A stretch of DNA of 6,392 bases from Oscillospiraceae bacterium (GTDB lineage: Bacteria; Bacillota_A; Clostridia; Oscillospirales; Oscillospiraceae): NCBI GenBank assembly GCA_902789835.1, contig CADAPN010000172.1:1-6392 (forward strand), read 5' to 3'. The notes beneath the pieces were generated by a model. That model ran no database searches and was not told the DNA's origin. It worked only from the letters and a program-made list of their open reading frames with translations. The position numbers and the translations under genes were made by a program. Positions within the stretch are counted from its first letter, which is position 1; the number at the start of each line of letters is the position of its first letter. Shown one piece after another: positions 5,172 through 6,392 of the stretch.

Positions 5172-6290
5172 ATGAAAGAAACCTTTGATTTACAGAAACA
5201 CATCGAACAGGGAGTCGAAAAGATCGTTTCGGACACCATCAAGGCGACGCTGAAGAACCCCAAAGAGAGCGCCTTCATGGTCCGCTTTGCCGCGGCCAGC
5301 CGGAAGGCCTCGAAGACCCGCATGAAGCTGGAGCGGGAGGGCCTGCATGTTCCGGGCTTCCTGATCGCGAGCATCACGAGCAGCTGCAACCTGCACTGTG
5401 CGGGCTGCTACTCCCGCTGCAACAACGCCACCGTCGATGCGGCTCCCGTGGAACAGCTGAGCCGTGAGGAGTGGCTGCGGGTGTTCCGGGAGGCAGACGA
5501 GCTGGGCGTGAGCTTTATCATGCTGGCAGGCGGCGAGCCCATGATCCGCCGCGATGTGATCGAGGCGGCCGGCAGCATGCAGAACATTGTCTTCCCGGTG
5601 TTCACCAACGGAACCTTCATCGACGAGCGGTATTTCAAAATGCTGGATGAGTGCCGCAACCTGGTTCCGGTCCTCAGCATCGAGGGCGGCAGAGAAATCA
5701 CCGACGCCCGGCGGGGCGAGGGAATCTATGACCGGGTTACCGGGAACATGAAGAAATTCCGTGAAAAAGGCCTGATCTTCGGCGCGTCCATCACCGTGAC
5801 GACCGAGAACGTACAGGAGGTCACCTCCGAGGCCTTTGTCCGGGGCCTGGCCGAGCAGGGCTGCAAGCTGGTGATCTATGTGGAGTTCGTCCCCGTCACC
5901 GAAGAGGCGACGCACCTGGCGCCGGGGGAGAAGGAACGCGCCTACATGGCGGAAGCCGTTGACGCGCTGCGCAGCAAGTATGACGACATGGTCCTGCTTT
6001 CCTTCCCGGGAGACGAGCTGGCGATGGGCGGCTGCATGGCGGCGGGAAGAGAGTTCTTCCACATCAACTCCCACGGCGGCGCCGAGCCGTGTCCTTTCTC
6101 CCCGTATTCGGACATCAACGTGAAGACGACCTCTCTCCGGGATGCGATGAAATCTCAGCTGTTTGACGCGCTGCGCGAAAAGCATGTGCTGGAAGAAGCC
6201 CATGTGGGCGGCTGTGTGCTCTTTACCCAGCGGGCCCAGGTCGAGCAGATCATGGCGGAAATCGCGGCGTCGAGAAAGACCGAAGCCTGA
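5172..6290 (+). CDS. radical SAM protein with cysteine-bearing C-terminal domain
   Basis: This 372-residue enzyme has the radical SAM signature C72-x3-C76-x2-C79 (SCNLHCAGCY), which holds the [4Fe-4S] cluster that cleaves SAM, and the GGEP motif at 120-123 that contacts the SAM amino group. TNGTFI (145-150), SIEGGRE (169-175) and ITVTTEN (207-213) are further barrel strands. About 60 helical residues precede the barrel. The C-terminal part carries C288 (GGCMAAG), C307 (EPCPFSPYSDIN) and C348 (GGCVLF), resembling a SPASM/Twitch-type auxiliary-cluster domain, but only these three cysteines are obvious, so one auxiliary cluster at most is likely. The substrate is unknown. No peptide precursor or partner gene is adjacent, and the gene appears to be a single transcription unit. 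AAGGAG lies 7 bases before the ATG at 5172. The length looks complete. SPASM-type enzymes often modify peptides or proteins, but this is not shown here. Confidence 0.9.
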   Translation: MKETFDLQKHIEQGVEKIVSDTIKATLKNPKESAFMVRFAAASRKASKTRMKLEREGLHVPGFLIASITSSCNLHCAGCYSRCNNATVDAAPVEQLSREEWLRVFREADELGVSFIMLAGGEPMIRRDVIEAAGSMQNIVFPVFTNGTFIDERYFKMLDECRNLVPVLSIEGGREITDARRGEGIYDRVTGNMKKFREKGLIFGASITVTTENVQEVTSEAFVRGLAEQGCKLVIYVEFVPVTEEATHLAPGEKERAYMAEAVDALRSKYDDMVLLSFPGDELAMGGCMAAGREFFHINSHGGAEPCPFSPYSDINVKTTSLRDAMKSQLFDALREKHVLEEAHVGGCVLFTQRAQVEQIMAEIAASRKTEA

Positions 6291-6313
6291 GCGGATTCAG
6301 AAAAAAGCAATCA

Positions 6314-6348
6314 GAAACGAAACTGCCCTCCCGAACCCGGGAGGGCAG
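6314..6348 (-). terminator. intrinsic terminator hairpin after the radical SAM gene, best oriented for a convergent gene
   Basis: CTGCCCTCCC (6323-6332) pairs perfectly with GGGAGGGCAG (6339-6348), and G6333-C6338 adds an eleventh pair around an AACC loop. Read on the minus strand it is followed by TTTCGTTTC, a usable T-rich tail. Read on the plus strand it is followed only by AATTGACAAC. It therefore probably ends a minus-strand gene lying beyond the right edge and may also serve the radical SAM gene, whose stop is 33 bases before it. Confidence 0.6.
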
Positions 6349-6392
6349 AATTGACAACAGGGAAAACAAGGGGATGCGCGGCTACGCCTTTT

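Noticed and set aside
4942..5175. 77-codon plus-strand frame whose stop overlaps the radical SAM start as ATGA
   Set aside because: Its start region is pyrimidine-rich with no ribosome binding site, it runs across the promoter, dyad and ribosome binding site of the next gene, and the product resembles nothing known.
5190..6203. Minus-strand open frame of 337 codons opposite the radical SAM gene
   Set aside because: It is antisense to a clear enzyme gene, has a His/Arg/Ala/Leu-rich product with no motif, and is the expected shadow frame in GC-rich DNA.
6351..6356. TTGACA as a -35 box after the last hairpin
   Set aside because: The position 17 bases downstream reads ATGCGC, which is not a -10, and the window ends before any gene.

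Overview
The window (about 6.4 kb, GC-rich, with strong AGGAGG-type ribosome binding sites and TTGACA/TATAAT-type promoters) reads like a GC-rich anaerobic Bacillota (Clostridia: Lachnospiraceae or Oscillospiraceae type) chromosome segment. The taxonomic call rests on protein style and gene content, not on a marker gene.

Left two thirds (40-4215, all minus strand): a tightly packed operon read from right to left. It encodes two permeases (NikB-like, NikC-like) and two ATPases (NikD-like, NikE-like) of a nickel/peptide-type (Nik/Opp/Dpp) ABC importer, then after a 125-base gap a class I SAM-dependent methyltransferase. Junctions are an ATGA overlap (B/C), 1 base (C/D) and 4 bases (D/E), so the four transporter genes are almost certainly co-translated parts of one complex. 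No substrate-binding protein gene lies in the window, so the solute receptor must be encoded past the left edge or elsewhere. A consensus TATAAT box lies 43 bases before the nikB start. A GC-rich inverted repeat and a C7G5 tract sit over and upstream of its -35 region, plausible repressor targets.

Middle (4216-5171): a minus-strand gene for a DNA-deoxyinosine (hypoxanthine) glycosylase of the uracil-DNA glycosylase superfamily, with its own promoter and a well-formed terminator. The protein appears to lack about 24 internal residues that the family normally has, a likely in-frame deletion. The methyltransferase also looks short by 6-8 residues in one loop.

Right (5098-6392): a divergently transcribed plus-strand radical SAM enzyme (372 aa) with an N-terminal CxxxCxxC cluster motif and three conserved-looking C-terminal cysteines. 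It has a TTGACA-N17-TAAAGT promoter and a perfect 6-bp dyad at the predicted transcription start. An 11-bp GC hairpin follows the gene; its T-rich tail suits a convergent minus-strand gene beyond the right edge better than this one.

I see no mobile element, CRISPR array, tRNA or rRNA. The content is mostly recognisable. The parts that deserve a second look are the two apparent internal deletions, the transporter-methyltransferase pairing without a binding protein, and the two candidate operators. I do not see convincing evidence of a wholly new system.
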